This document shows positions 1 through 5,578 of a stretch of DNA of 5,578 nucleotides, piece by piece. The position numbers and the translations under genes are program-made. The notes beneath the pieces were generated by a model. It ran no database searches, was not told the origin of the DNA, and was given only the letters and a program-made list of their open reading frames with translations. Position 1 is the stretch's first letter, and the number at the start of each line of letters is the position of its first letter. Origin of the DNA: JAVWGW01 sp036655915 (lineage in GTDB: Bacteria; Actinomycetota; Coriobacteriia; Coriobacteriales; Eggerthellaceae); the NCBI GenBank assembly GCA_036655915.1, contig JAVVPE010000069.1, positions 1-5,578 on the forward strand. The letters run 5' to 3'.

Positions 1-299
1 CTATGCCTTCTCATGACGAGCCGCCGGCGCTGTGCTACAGCTCTGTATGGCTGTCCATGAACTGCCTGGTTCTCGACCCGAAGACTGTCATCATCGAAGC
101 TTCCGAGACCAACCAGCAAGAGCAGATGGACAAGCTGGGCATGAACGTTATCCCCTGCGACCTGCGCGATGCTTATCCCTTCGGCGGCGGCCTGCACTGC
201 TCCACCGCAGACGTTATGCGTGAAGGCGAATGCCTCGACTACTTCCCGAATCGCGTCAAGGATTGCACCTTGATTCGTCCGGAGCTGTGGAACGACTAG
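1..299 (+). CDS. Amidinotransferase of glycine/arginine amidinotransferase (AGAT) type, C-terminal fragment
   Basis: This is the 3' end of a gene that begins left of the window; the ATG at position 3 is probably internal. Enzymes of this family move the amidino group of arginine to an amine acceptor (glycine in AGAT, an aminocyclitol in StrB1) through a Cys-bound amidino intermediate in the cytosol. Counting from the ATG at 3, the fragment shows SSVWLSMN (13-20), which closely resembles the SSKWLSMN stretch of vertebrate AGAT. It then shows a VLDPKTVIIEA strand (23-33) and the active-site motif FGGGLHCSTADV (60-71). Cys66 (codon 198-200) is the expected nucleophile. The His and Asp partners should lie upstream, outside the window. 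AGAT has RRRG after the Cys motif, whereas here it reads MREG. Family assignment is strong; the acceptor substrate cannot be told, and an arginine-hydrolysing relative is possible. A DMT transporter follows on the same strand. Confidence 0.85.
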   Translation, partial: MPSHDEPPALCYSSVWLSMNCLVLDPKTVIIEASETNQQEQMDKLGMNVIPCDLRDAYPFGGGLHCSTADVMREGECLDYFPNRVKDCTLIRPELWND

Positions 300-348
300 T
301 TCGTAATCACTAAATAGTTAGCTGCCTTTTCGGCAAGAGTATTTTTCC

Positions 349-380
349 GGGGCTTGGTCTTTTCAGTAGGGCCAAGCCCC
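349..380 (+). terminator. GC-rich hairpin between the amidinotransferase and DMT genes (terminator or leader attenuator)
   Basis: The arms GGGGCTTGGTC (349-359) and GGCCAAGCCCC (370-380) pair over 11 bp with one G-T wobble and a 10-nt loop (360-369). The hairpin starts 49 bp after the amidinotransferase stop and ends 12 bp before the Shine-Dalgarno of the DMT gene. The sequence after the stem (GTGTCGTTTATT) is only weakly T-rich, so it is a poor classical intrinsic terminator. It may be a partial terminator, an mRNA-stabilising 3' end, or a leader element of the transporter gene. Confidence 0.5.
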
Positions 381-392
381 GTGTCGTTTATT

Positions 393-398
393 AAGGAG
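393..398 (+). promoter_or_regulatory. Ribosome binding site that sets the DMT transporter start
   Basis: AAGGAG lies 6 nt before the ATG at 405 and is the best Shine-Dalgarno in the region. It argues against the longer in-frame reading from TTG at 354, which would put the hairpin at 349-380 inside the coding region. A GTG directly before the ATG (402) is also in frame and could serve as an alternative start. Confidence 0.8.
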
Positions 399-404
399 AA
401 TGTG

Positions 405-1598
405 ATGTCGGTAGAGAACAATGTAACAACGAGTACCGGCTCGGCCACATCGGGGGAATATACAATGAACAAGCGATGGGGAGCCATCGCCATGATCATT
501 TCCGCCACGGGCATGGGCCTGGTCGGATTTTTTAGCCGTTTTGCTACGGCGCCAATTTCAGAAATGTTGGGTGCCGGTTCGCCGGTTAAAGCCGCTATCG
601 GCTCATTTTTGGCTTTGGGTCGTATGTCAGTAGGGCTGATCGGTTTCATTATTTTACTTATCGTAATGAAAAAGGTCGGCCTTTTCAAAAAGACCAAGCT
701 TTCTCCCGCCATCGTTTTGGGCGGTATCTGCATCGGTCTTTCCTTGGCTTTTTACGTATCGTCAACACTGATGACGACCATTGCCAACGCGGTGTTCTTC
801 ATCTATACCGGGCCTTTGTATTGCACCATTCTGGCGCGCATCTTCCGTAAAGAAAAAATCGATGCTTTCCAGGCTGTGTGCCTACTTATCGTGTTTGTTG
901 GCATGTTGTTCACCAGCGGCATCGTCAATTTGACCGGCACCGTTCCCACCGATACGGGCGTTATGCGCTACGGTGCCTTCGGTGGTGTCAGCTTCGGGCT
1001 GCAGCTTACGGGCGATCCGGCCTTCCCCTTGAAGGGTATGGGCGACCTGTTTGGCATCTTGTCGGGCGTGTTTTATGGCCTGTCACTGTTCTTTAACGGC
1101 TATCGCAAAGATGTCGATTCCATCGTGCGTGGCGTGTGGAACTTCGTGTTCGCAGCTTGCGGCGCGGCCTTCATGTGCCTCATGGTGTGCATCGGCGCGT
1201 TCAAGATGCTTGGCATCGATGTTGACGCGGCAAGCTTCGGCATGGGCATTTCTCTGCTTGATTGGCCGTGGGCATTCGCGCTGTTCATCTTCAGCGGTTT
1301 GGTTGCCTTGGGCTTCCTGGTTATCGCTGGGCGCAATCTGCCGGCCGTGGAATACTCCACCATTTCCTACTGGGAATGCGTGGTCGCCGTATTCGTCAGC
1401 TTCATGGTCTTTGGCGAACTGGCCATTATGACGGCGCAGGGTCTTGACTGGACAGGCGTTACCAGCTTGCTCGGTGGCTTCCTGATTGTTGTTGCCGGCT
1501 TCGCACCCATCTTCGCCCCCATGCTGGGCAAGAAGAAGAAAGACGCGACGCTTGAGGGTAAAATTTCTGGAGAACTTTCTGAATCAGATAAGGCGTAA
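405..1598 (+). CDS. EamA/DMT-family 10-TM membrane transporter
   Basis: A 397-residue polytopic inner-membrane protein of the drug/metabolite transporter superfamily, which usually exports or exchanges small metabolites. About ten hydrophobic segments are visible, near residues 25-44, 68-88, 100-120, 124-143, 156-175, 215-233, 244-268, 287-307, 317-336 and 350-373. They fall into two five-helix halves as expected for tandem EamA repeats. The first half ends with TIANAVFFIYTGPLYCTIL-like sequence and the second with PAVEYSTISYWECVVAVF; both match the conserved EamA helix-4 region (x-A-x-x-x-x-x-x-P/W-[E]). At 397 residues it is longer than the usual ~300: there is a polar N-terminal tail (1-23), a Gly/Thr-rich inter-repeat loop (176-213), and a charged C-terminal tail with four lysines (376-379). 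The start at 405 has a good RBS; Met21 (465), preceded by GGGGGA, is an alternative. The substrate is unknown. Adjacency to the amidinotransferase suggests a guanidino compound or an amino acid, by inference. Confidence 0.85.
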   Translation: MSVENNVTTSTGSATSGEYTMNKRWGAIAMIISATGMGLVGFFSRFATAPISEMLGAGSPVKAAIGSFLALGRMSVGLIGFIILLIVMKKVGLFKKTKLSPAIVLGGICIGLSLAFYVSSTLMTTIANAVFFIYTGPLYCTILARIFRKEKIDAFQAVCLLIVFVGMLFTSGIVNLTGTVPTDTGVMRYGAFGGVSFGLQLTGDPAFPLKGMGDLFGILSGVFYGLSLFFNGYRKDVDSIVRGVWNFVFAACGAAFMCLMVCIGAFKMLGIDVDAASFGMGISLLDWPWAFALFIFSGLVALGFLVIAGRNLPAVEYSTISYWECVVAVFVSFMVFGELAIMTAQGLDWTGVTSLLGGFLIVVAGFAPIFAPMLGKKKKDATLEGKISGELSESDKA

Positions 1599-1677
1599 GG
1601 TAAATTGAAGACGGATTCCCTGTAGGATAAAGTGCATGAAGGGCGTTTCCTCTTTGGGCGTGATCGAATAAAGTGAC

Positions 1678-1703
1678 AGAGCGGTAGGTAACACTATCGC
1701 TCT
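1678..1703 (+). terminator. Possible terminator hairpin after the DMT gene
   Basis: The arms AGAGCGGTAG (1678-1687) and CTATCGCTCT (1694-1703) form a 10-bp stem with one G-T pair and a 6-nt loop. The tail TGTTGCCTGATTTGT is only partly T-rich. The hairpin lies 79 bp past the DMT stop, so it could end that transcript, but a regulatory role is not excluded. Confidence 0.45.
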
Positions 1704-1783
1704 TGTTGCCTGATTTGTATTACACTAAAAGGGTTAAGGCATTGCTTTATCCGTTTGAAAGCGTGGGAAGCCACACTGTCTTC

Positions 1784-1832
1784 GCGGATGTTCGCTTGCA
1801 CATCGCAGTGCAGCTATTACGGGCGAATCCGC
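1784..1832 (+). promoter_or_regulatory. Two-tier stem-loop in the leader of the MHS transporter gene
   Basis: The outer stem pairs GCGGA (1784-1788) with TCCGC (1828-1832) and TTCGC (1791-1795) with GCGAA (1823-1827), leaving a 2-nt TG bulge. Inside it TGCAC (1797-1801) pairs with GTGCA (1808-1812) around a 6-nt loop. The structure ends 9 nt before the AGGGGA Shine-Dalgarno of the MHS gene (1842-1847), close enough to affect translation. I do not recognise it as a known riboswitch; the pairing is seen in the sequence and the function is inferred. Confidence 0.4.
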
Positions 1833-1852
1833 ATCATTCTTAGGGGACTATC

Positions 1853-3163
1853 ATGAGTGCTAACGCAACGATGTCTGCCGATACCAGCAAAGTGATCAAA
1901 AAGGTCGCGCTCTCTTCTTTTCTCGGCAACTTCATTGAATGGTTCGATTATGCAACCTACAGCTATTTTGCGGTTATCATCGCAAAGGTTTTCTTTCCTA
2001 CCGAAGATCCCGCTGTTGCTTTGATGCAAACCTTTGGTGTGTTTGCAATTTCATTTTTACTGCGCCCCATCGGCGCGATTTTCTGGGGAAGCTTGGGCGA
2101 TAAAAAAGGTCGCAAGTGGGCGCTTTCCACTTCCATCTTCCTTATGACGGGCGCAACGTTTTTGATTGGCCTTTTGCCCGGCTATGGTGCCATTGGCTTG
2201 CTTGCTCCTATTTTGCTGCTGGTGCTGCGTATGGTGCAGGGTTTTTCGGCTTCAGGCGAATACGCCGGTGCGGCAACGTTTTTGGCAGAATATGCACCCG
2301 CCAACAAGCGCGGCGTGTACTGTTCTATCGTTCCGGCTTCTACGGCCGTTGGTTTGCTGGTAGGCTCGATGTTTGCCACGGCCATGTATGGCCTGCTTGA
2401 TCCCGGTGCTGTTGAATCGTGGGGCTGGCGCATTCCGTTTTTATTGGCCGGTCCGCTGGGCTTGGTTGCGCACTACATTCGTACCCGTTTGGAAGATTCG
2501 CCCACCTATAAGGCTATGCACAAAGTGGTTGCGAAATCTGACGACGCACCGCATCCCATTCGCGATTTGCTCAAGAACCATATGCGCGAATTGGTTATCA
2601 GTTTCGGCGCCGCCATGCTTAACGCTGTTGGCTTTTACACGGTGCTTACCTATCTTCCCACCTATCTTTTTGAAGTGGTGAAGATGGATCACACGCAATC
2701 GACGATGATTACCACTATCTGCCTGGTTGCCTATGTAGCCTTCATTTTTGGTATGGGACACTTGTCGGACAAATTTGGTCGCAAGCGGATGATGATAACA
2801 GCCTGTGTTTCATTCATTATCTTTACGGTGCCCGCTTTCATGCTGCTCAATACGGGAGAGTTCTTCACCGTGCTCATTGTTGAGCTGGTATTATGCGCAA
2901 TCTTGACCGTGAACGACGGTACGCTTTCAAGCTATTTAACCGAAACGTTCCCCACTGAAGTGCGCTATTCCGGCTTCGCGCTTAGCTTTAACATGGCCAA
3001 CGCGCTCTTTGGCGGCACGGCACCGTTTATTGCCACGGCGCTTATCAGCGCTACGGGGTCAGGTTTGGCACCCGCGTGGTATATGGTTGGAGTTTCTTGC
3101 ATCGCCCTCGTGGCCATGATATTGTCTCATGAGCACACGGGGAAAGAATTGGCTGACGTGTAG
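1853..3163 (+). CDS. MFS transporter, metabolite:H+ symporter (MHS) family
   Basis: A 436-residue 12-TM inner-membrane transporter of the MHS branch of the major facilitator superfamily (relatives are ProP, KgtP, ShiA and citrate carriers), normally driving uptake of an osmolyte or organic acid with protons. Family marks are GNFIEWFDYATYSYFA (25-40) in TM1, motif A GSLGDKKGRK (79-88), RMVQGFSASGEYAGAATFLA (126-145), GWRIPFLLAGPLG (191-203), the second motif-A copy GHLSDKFGRKR (302-312), and a C-terminal LTETFPTEVRYSG..FN...ALFGGTAPF (362-392). Length is normal for the family, and there is no C-terminal coiled-coil extension of the kind found in the osmosensor ProP. The start at 1853 has AGGGGA 5 nt upstream; Met7 (1871) is a less likely alternative. 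A T-tailed hairpin follows, so it appears to be transcribed alone. The substrate cannot be read from sequence; proline/betaine or a di- or tricarboxylate are both plausible. Confidence 0.9.
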   Translation: MSANATMSADTSKVIKKVALSSFLGNFIEWFDYATYSYFAVIIAKVFFPTEDPAVALMQTFGVFAISFLLRPIGAIFWGSLGDKKGRKWALSTSIFLMTGATFLIGLLPGYGAIGLLAPILLLVLRMVQGFSASGEYAGAATFLAEYAPANKRGVYCSIVPASTAVGLLVGSMFATAMYGLLDPGAVESWGWRIPFLLAGPLGLVAHYIRTRLEDSPTYKAMHKVVAKSDDAPHPIRDLLKNHMRELVISFGAAMLNAVGFYTVLTYLPTYLFEVVKMDHTQSTMITTICLVAYVAFIFGMGHLSDKFGRKRMMITACVSFIIFTVPAFMLLNTGEFFTVLIVELVLCAILTVNDGTLSSYLTETFPTEVRYSGFALSFNMANALFGGTAPFIATALISATGSGLAPAWYMVGVSCIALVAMILSHEHTGKELADV

Positions 3164-3198
3164 CGTTCGCGTCAGGCATCTTCACACATCGCTTACCT

Positions 3199-3269
3199 AA
3201 GGGCGTTGGCTGACTTGTCTGTTTGTTGCAGTTTTTGCAGCTACTACTTGCGAGTCGGCGCCCTTTTTT
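3199..3269 (+). terminator. Rho-independent terminator with long loop after the MHS gene
   Basis: AAGGGCG (3199-3205) pairs with CGCCCTT (3259-3265). Wobble-rich pairing extends the stem by a further 6 bp (3206-3211 with 3253-3258), and a six-T run (3264-3269) follows the right arm. The ~41-nt loop is unusually long. The location, 36 bp past the MHS stop, fits a terminator. Confidence 0.65.
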
Positions 3270-3276
3270 AAGCGCG

Positions 3277-3286
3277 TCATGCATGA
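3277..3286. promoter_or_regulatory. Perfect 10-bp palindrome upstream of tetR-type gene, candidate operator
   Basis: TCATGCATGA reads identically on both strands and sits 29 bp before the regulator's start codon. After a two-base mismatch on each side, the symmetry resumes for 2 bp (GC at 3273-3274 with CG... at 3289-3290). TetR-family dimers commonly bind palindromes next to their own gene, so autoregulation is plausible. It is only one short site and could be chance. Confidence 0.35.
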
Positions 3287-3315
3287 AACGGTCAAGAATT
3301 GGTTGATGATATGTT

Positions 3316-3921
3316 ATGGATAAAGCAACAAAAACACCGAAATCGATAAAGGCTCAGATTACGCGAGCATCGCTTGTGGTTGCCGCAGCTGCTATTTTGC
3401 GTGCGCAGGGGCCCGGTGCTGTTACCTATCGCCGCGTTGCCGAATGGGCGGGTGCCTCGTCTTCTTCGGTTGGTTATTACTTTGAATCGATTGGTGACCT
3501 TCTTTATGAGGCGGCTCAGCACAACATTACGCTCTGGGCTCAGCGTGCCGAAAAAGCGGCCAGCGCAGCCGAGGCGATGTCGGCCGGTGAGTGTCGGGAA
3601 AAGTGCGTCGACCTGCTTTTGCATGCCTGCTTGCCCGAGGACCGAACTGTGCCAGCAGCGCACTACGCCCAGCTGATCGATGCTGCTGAATCCCTTGTGG
3701 TAACGCAGGCCTATCAGCGCGGCCGCCGACGTCTTGACATCGCATTGCAGGCCATTTTGGATCAAGCGAATCTTTCCGCGCTGTCGCCGCAGATGGTAAC
3801 CGCAATTGTCGATGGCGCTGCCGTCAAAGCAATTTCGGAAGGCTACGATGTGTTTGACACGGCGCAATCCCTCCTGGGCGAAGCGGTGCAAGCGGTTTCT
3901 GCTTCACAAAAAGTGGGGTAA
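3316..3921 (+). CDS. TetR/AcrR-family transcriptional regulator
   Basis: A 201-residue protein with the TetR-type arrangement: a ~60-residue N-terminal DNA-binding domain and an all-helical ligand-binding/dimerisation domain. A polar, Lys-rich tail (1-15) precedes helix 1 (16-31). The helix-turn-helix is VTYRRVAEWAGASSSSVGYY (36-55), followed by FESIGDLLYEAA (56-67), where TetR proteins usually read F.sKe.Ll.A. The recognition helix is unusually Ser-rich (four consecutive Ser, 48-51). The C-terminal domain has Cys93, Cys97 and Cys105 with His103, and a basic QRGRRR turn (134-139). The start is the first ATG after an in-frame TGA at 3307; no good Shine-Dalgarno precedes it, so translation may be weak or leaderless. 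Terminators lie on both sides, so it is probably monocistronic. Target and ligand are unknown; the MHS gene, the aminotransferase or itself are candidates. Confidence 0.85.
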   Translation: MDKATKTPKSIKAQITRASLVVAAAAILRAQGPGAVTYRRVAEWAGASSSSVGYYFESIGDLLYEAAQHNITLWAQRAEKAASAAEAMSAGECREKCVDLLLHACLPEDRTVPAAHYAQLIDAAESLVVTQAYQRGRRRLDIALQAILDQANLSALSPQMVTAIVDGAAVKAISEGYDVFDTAQSLLGEAVQAVSASQKVG

Positions 3922-3963
3922 GCCACACCGCGCTTAACCGCGCGACATAAAAGGTGTCACAAC

Positions 3964-3989
3964 AAAAAATACCCCAAGGGGTATTTTTT
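3964..3989. terminator. Symmetrical (bidirectional) intrinsic terminator after the regulator
   Basis: AAAAAATACCCC and GGGGTATTTTTT are exact reverse complements separated only by AA, so the hairpin has about 11 bp with a CAAG tetraloop. It carries an A-run on one side and a T-run on the other, so it can terminate transcripts from either direction. It lies 42 bp past the regulator's stop codon. Confidence 0.85.
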
Positions 3990-4094
3990 ATTGCACCGAT
4001 TGCGCAGGGAGAGTTTGTGGTCGGTTCGTGCACAATCGGGCTGAACTGATGGGTAAGCTTGAAGAGTCGTCTTCTAAGGATGGCGGCAACGCGT

Positions 4095-4100
4095 TACAAT
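4095..4100 (+). promoter_or_regulatory. Candidate -10 element for the aminotransferase gene
   Basis: TACAAT matches the TATAAT consensus at 5 of 6 positions and sits 32 bp before the start codon, after the terminator at 3964-3989. No convincing -35 hexamer is visible at the normal spacing, so the call is tentative. Confidence 0.3.
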
Positions 4101-4132
4101 AGGCAGCAAAACGGGCAAGTAAAGGTGGGGGT

Positions 4133-5314
4133 ATGGTTAACGAAGAAATGTATCACTGGGGAAGCGAACCTTCGGCAATCCGTGAGTTGTTTGCCTACGG
4201 CTTGGCGCGCAAGGCGCAGATCGGTGCTGAAAATGTGTTTGATTTCAGTTTGGGAAACCCCAGTGTGCCCGCCCCCGATGCGGTGCGCGCAGCCATTGTG
4301 GATTTGGTGGGCTCAACAACTCCGGCGCTGCATGGTTACAGCCCGGCGGCGGGAACCCCGGGGGTGCGCAGTGCCATTGCCGCTTCGCTCAACCGCCGTT
4401 TTGCCGCGTCTTACACGGCGCAAGATGTGTATATGACCTGCGGCGCTGCGGCTTCGATCAACATAGTTTTAACGGCGCTGGCAAACCCTGCTGATGAATT
4501 TATCGTAATCGCCCCCTACTTTCCCGAATACAAGGTGTGGATACAGCATGCCCACGCACGCTGCATCGAAGTGCCCGCCTGCGCCGATACCTTCCAGCTA
4601 GACATCGCAGCGCTGGGGGCTGCCATCACATCCCAAACCCGGGGCATCATCATCGATTCGCCCAACAATCCGGTGGGCGTGGTGTATTCCTACGAGACGC
4701 TGGTGGCTTTGGCGCGGCTGCTTGAAGAACGCAGCGCACTTTACGGCCATCCCATCTACCTTATTTCCGATGAGCCTTATCGCGAAATTGTCTACGATGG
4801 TGTTGAGGTGGCATGGATGCCCGCGCTCTACGCCGCCACGCTTGTGTGCTATTCCTATTCAAAATCGCTTTCGCTTCCGGGCGAACGTATCGGCTATATT
4901 TTGGTGCCACCGTGCGCCCCCGATGCGCCACGGCTTAGGGCCGCTGTTGCCGGCGCCGCGCGTGCCCTGGGCTTTGTGTGCGCACCCGTGCTGTTTCAGC
5001 AGGTTATTGAGCGCTGTGTTGATGTGGAATGCAAGGTGGCTGCCTATGCGGAAAACCGCGCGCTGCTCTGCGAGGGGCTGGCGGCCTTGGGTTATGAATA
5101 CATCGAGCCGCAAGGGGCGTTTTATCTGTGGGTGCGCGCGCTGGAACCCGACGCCGTGGCATTTGCCGAAGCCGCCAAAAGCCACGAGCTGTTGTTAGTG
5201 CCTTCGGATAGCTTTGGCGTAAGCGGCTGGGTGCGCATCGGCTATTGCGTCAGCCCTGAAACGATCACGGGGTCGCTTGGCGCCTTTGCTGCTTTGGCTG
5301 CGCAGTATCGCTAG
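4133..5314 (+). CDS. Class I/II PLP-dependent aminotransferase (aspartate aminotransferase fold type I)
   Basis: A 393-residue cytosolic transaminase of the usual family length. It moves an amino group between an amino acid and a 2-oxo acid using pyridoxal phosphate. Visible marks are FDFSLGNPSVPAP (36-48), the Tyr69 region LHGYSPAAGTPGVR (67-79), the cofactor phosphate-binding turn CGAAASI (103-109), SPNNPVGVVY (176-185) with Asn179, SDEPYREIVYDG (212-223) with Asp213 and Tyr216, and SYSKSLSLPGERIGY (241-255). In the last, Lys244 is the expected Schiff-base lysine and Arg252 the phosphate-binding arginine. WVRIGYC (366-372) supplies Arg368, expected to hold the substrate carboxylate. All key residues are present, so it should be active. 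The start at 4133 has AAAGGTGG (4121-4128) 4 nt upstream; ATG at 4148 is an alternative. Substrate specificity is unknown. It stands between a terminator and a convergent gene, so it is probably monocistronic. Confidence 0.92.
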   Translation: MVNEEMYHWGSEPSAIRELFAYGLARKAQIGAENVFDFSLGNPSVPAPDAVRAAIVDLVGSTTPALHGYSPAAGTPGVRSAIAASLNRRFAASYTAQDVYMTCGAAASINIVLTALANPADEFIVIAPYFPEYKVWIQHAHARCIEVPACADTFQLDIAALGAAITSQTRGIIIDSPNNPVGVVYSYETLVALARLLEERSALYGHPIYLISDEPYREIVYDGVEVAWMPALYAATLVCYSYSKSLSLPGERIGYILVPPCAPDAPRLRAAVAGAARALGFVCAPVLFQQVIERCVDVECKVAAYAENRALLCEGLAALGYEYIEPQGAFYLWVRALEPDAVAFAEAAKSHELLLVPSDSFGVSGWVRIGYCVSPETITGSLGAFAALAAQYR

Positions 5315-5372
5315 ATTGCGCATGGCGCGGGTGTGCCGCCAAGAGTGGCGCAGCGATGCCCTGTGCCGCGTG

Positions 5373-5578
5373 CTATGACGTGTATTGCTGCAGGTAATCG
5401 AGGATTTCTTGGCGGGAATGCAGACCTGTTTTTGAATAGATGCGCTTGATGTGGGCGTGGGCGGTGCCAGCGGTGATGTAGAGTTCATCGGCCACGCGCT
5501 GCTGCGTGAAGCCGAGGGCGTAGAGGGCAAGCACCTCTATTTCGCGTTCGGAAAGCAGGAATTGTTTCCCCATTTCTT
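5373..5578 (-). CDS. LuxR-type HTH transcriptional regulator, C-terminal DNA-binding domain (partial)
   Basis: The gene enters from the right edge on the - strand and ends with TAG at 5375-5373. The ATG at 5573-5571 is probably internal, because the reading frame continues open to the edge. The ~67 visible residues form a GerE/LuxR HTH domain: LSEREIEVLALYALGFTQQR, then VADELYITAGTAHAHIKRIY as the helix-turn-helix, and SKTGLHSRQEILDYLQQY at the end. In Coriobacteriia such domains usually follow a long multi-pass membrane sensor half, but that part is out of view, so the full architecture is unknown. The gene converges on the aminotransferase with 58 bp between their stop codons. Confidence 0.85.
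   Translation of the reverse strand, partial: EMGKQFLLSEREIEVLALYALGFTQQRVADELYITAGTAHAHIKRIYSKTGLHSRQEILDYLQQYTS

Larger units (their letters stand above)
1599..1852. other. 254-bp gap between the DMT and MHS genes
   Basis: No convincing gene lies here. The gap holds a possible terminator hairpin (1678-1703) and, nearer the MHS gene, a two-tier stem-loop leader (1784-1832). A weak promoter-like pair, TTGTTG (1703-1708) and TAAAAG (1726-1731) with a 17-bp spacer, is visible but matches consensus poorly (3/6 and 4/6), so I do not call it separately. Confidence 0.5.

Noticed and set aside
354..404. N-terminal extension of the DMT transporter from TTG at 354
   Set aside because: It would encode the hairpin arm and has no Shine-Dalgarno, whereas ATG 405 has AAGGAG at ideal spacing.
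296..733. Open frame of 145 codons on the - strand over the start of the DMT gene
   Set aside because: It overlaps a well-supported membrane transporter, and its translation has no recognisable domain.
3292..3891. Long open frame of 199 codons on the - strand opposite the TetR-type gene
   Set aside because: It lies almost exactly antisense to a clearly recognisable TetR protein, and its translation shows no known motif and looks like a codon-phase shadow.
3996..4039. Inverted repeat CCGATTG (3996-4002) / CAATCGG (4033-4039) before the aminotransferase
   Set aside because: Only 7 bp with a 30-nt loop; it may be chance, and no regulator can be assigned to it.
1853..5314. MHS transporter, TetR regulator and aminotransferase as one operon or new system
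   Set aside because: Convincing terminators at 3199-3269 and 3964-3989 separate the genes, and no shared pathway is evident from their families.
5315..5372. Possible terminator between the convergent aminotransferase and LuxR genes
   Set aside because: Only a weak nested pairing (TGCGC 5317-5321 with GCGCA 5348-5352, plus a 4-bp inner hairpin) is present and there is no T-run, so I cannot support a terminator.

Overview
The window is a stretch of bacterial chromosome of moderate GC content. It carries four complete genes on the + strand, the 3' end of a fifth at the left edge, and the end of a convergent - strand gene at the right edge. The style of the genes suggests a Coriobacteriia / Eggerthellaceae-type gut actinobacterium. 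The main hint is the right-edge LuxR-type DNA-binding domain ending in a 'HIKRIYSKTGLHSRQEILD'-like tail, a type very abundant in that class, together with orphan transporters and moderately GC-rich, Cys-rich proteins. This taxonomic guess is inference, not proof. No mobile element, CRISPR array, rRNA or tRNA is visible.

Layout, left to right. Positions 1-299 encode the C-terminal ~99 residues of an amidinotransferase of the glycine/arginine amidinotransferase (AGAT) type, including its catalytic Cys motif. A GC-rich hairpin lies in the gap, and a 10-TM EamA/DMT-family transporter follows (405-1598) with a strong Shine-Dalgarno. A 254-bp gap follows with a possible terminator hairpin and a structured leader. 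Next comes an MFS transporter of the metabolite:H+ symporter (MHS) family (1853-3163), closed by a T-tailed hairpin. A TetR-family regulator (3316-3921) follows, with a perfect 10-bp palindrome just upstream, and it ends at a near-perfect symmetrical terminator (3964-3989). A class I/II PLP-dependent aminotransferase (4133-5314) comes next. It meets head-on the C-terminal LuxR-type HTH domain of a gene entering from the right edge (5373-5578, - strand).

How the genes may work together. The amidinotransferase and DMT transporter are adjacent and co-directional with 105 bp between them, so the transporter could move a guanidino product or substrate; this is inference. The MHS transporter, TetR regulator and aminotransferase are separated from one another by convincing terminators, so they look like single-gene transcripts and not one operon. 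TetR could act on its own promoter or on a neighbour. I see no clearly new multi-gene system. The points most worth checking are the AGAT-like enzyme next to a transporter, the structured leader before the MHS gene, and the palindrome before tetR.
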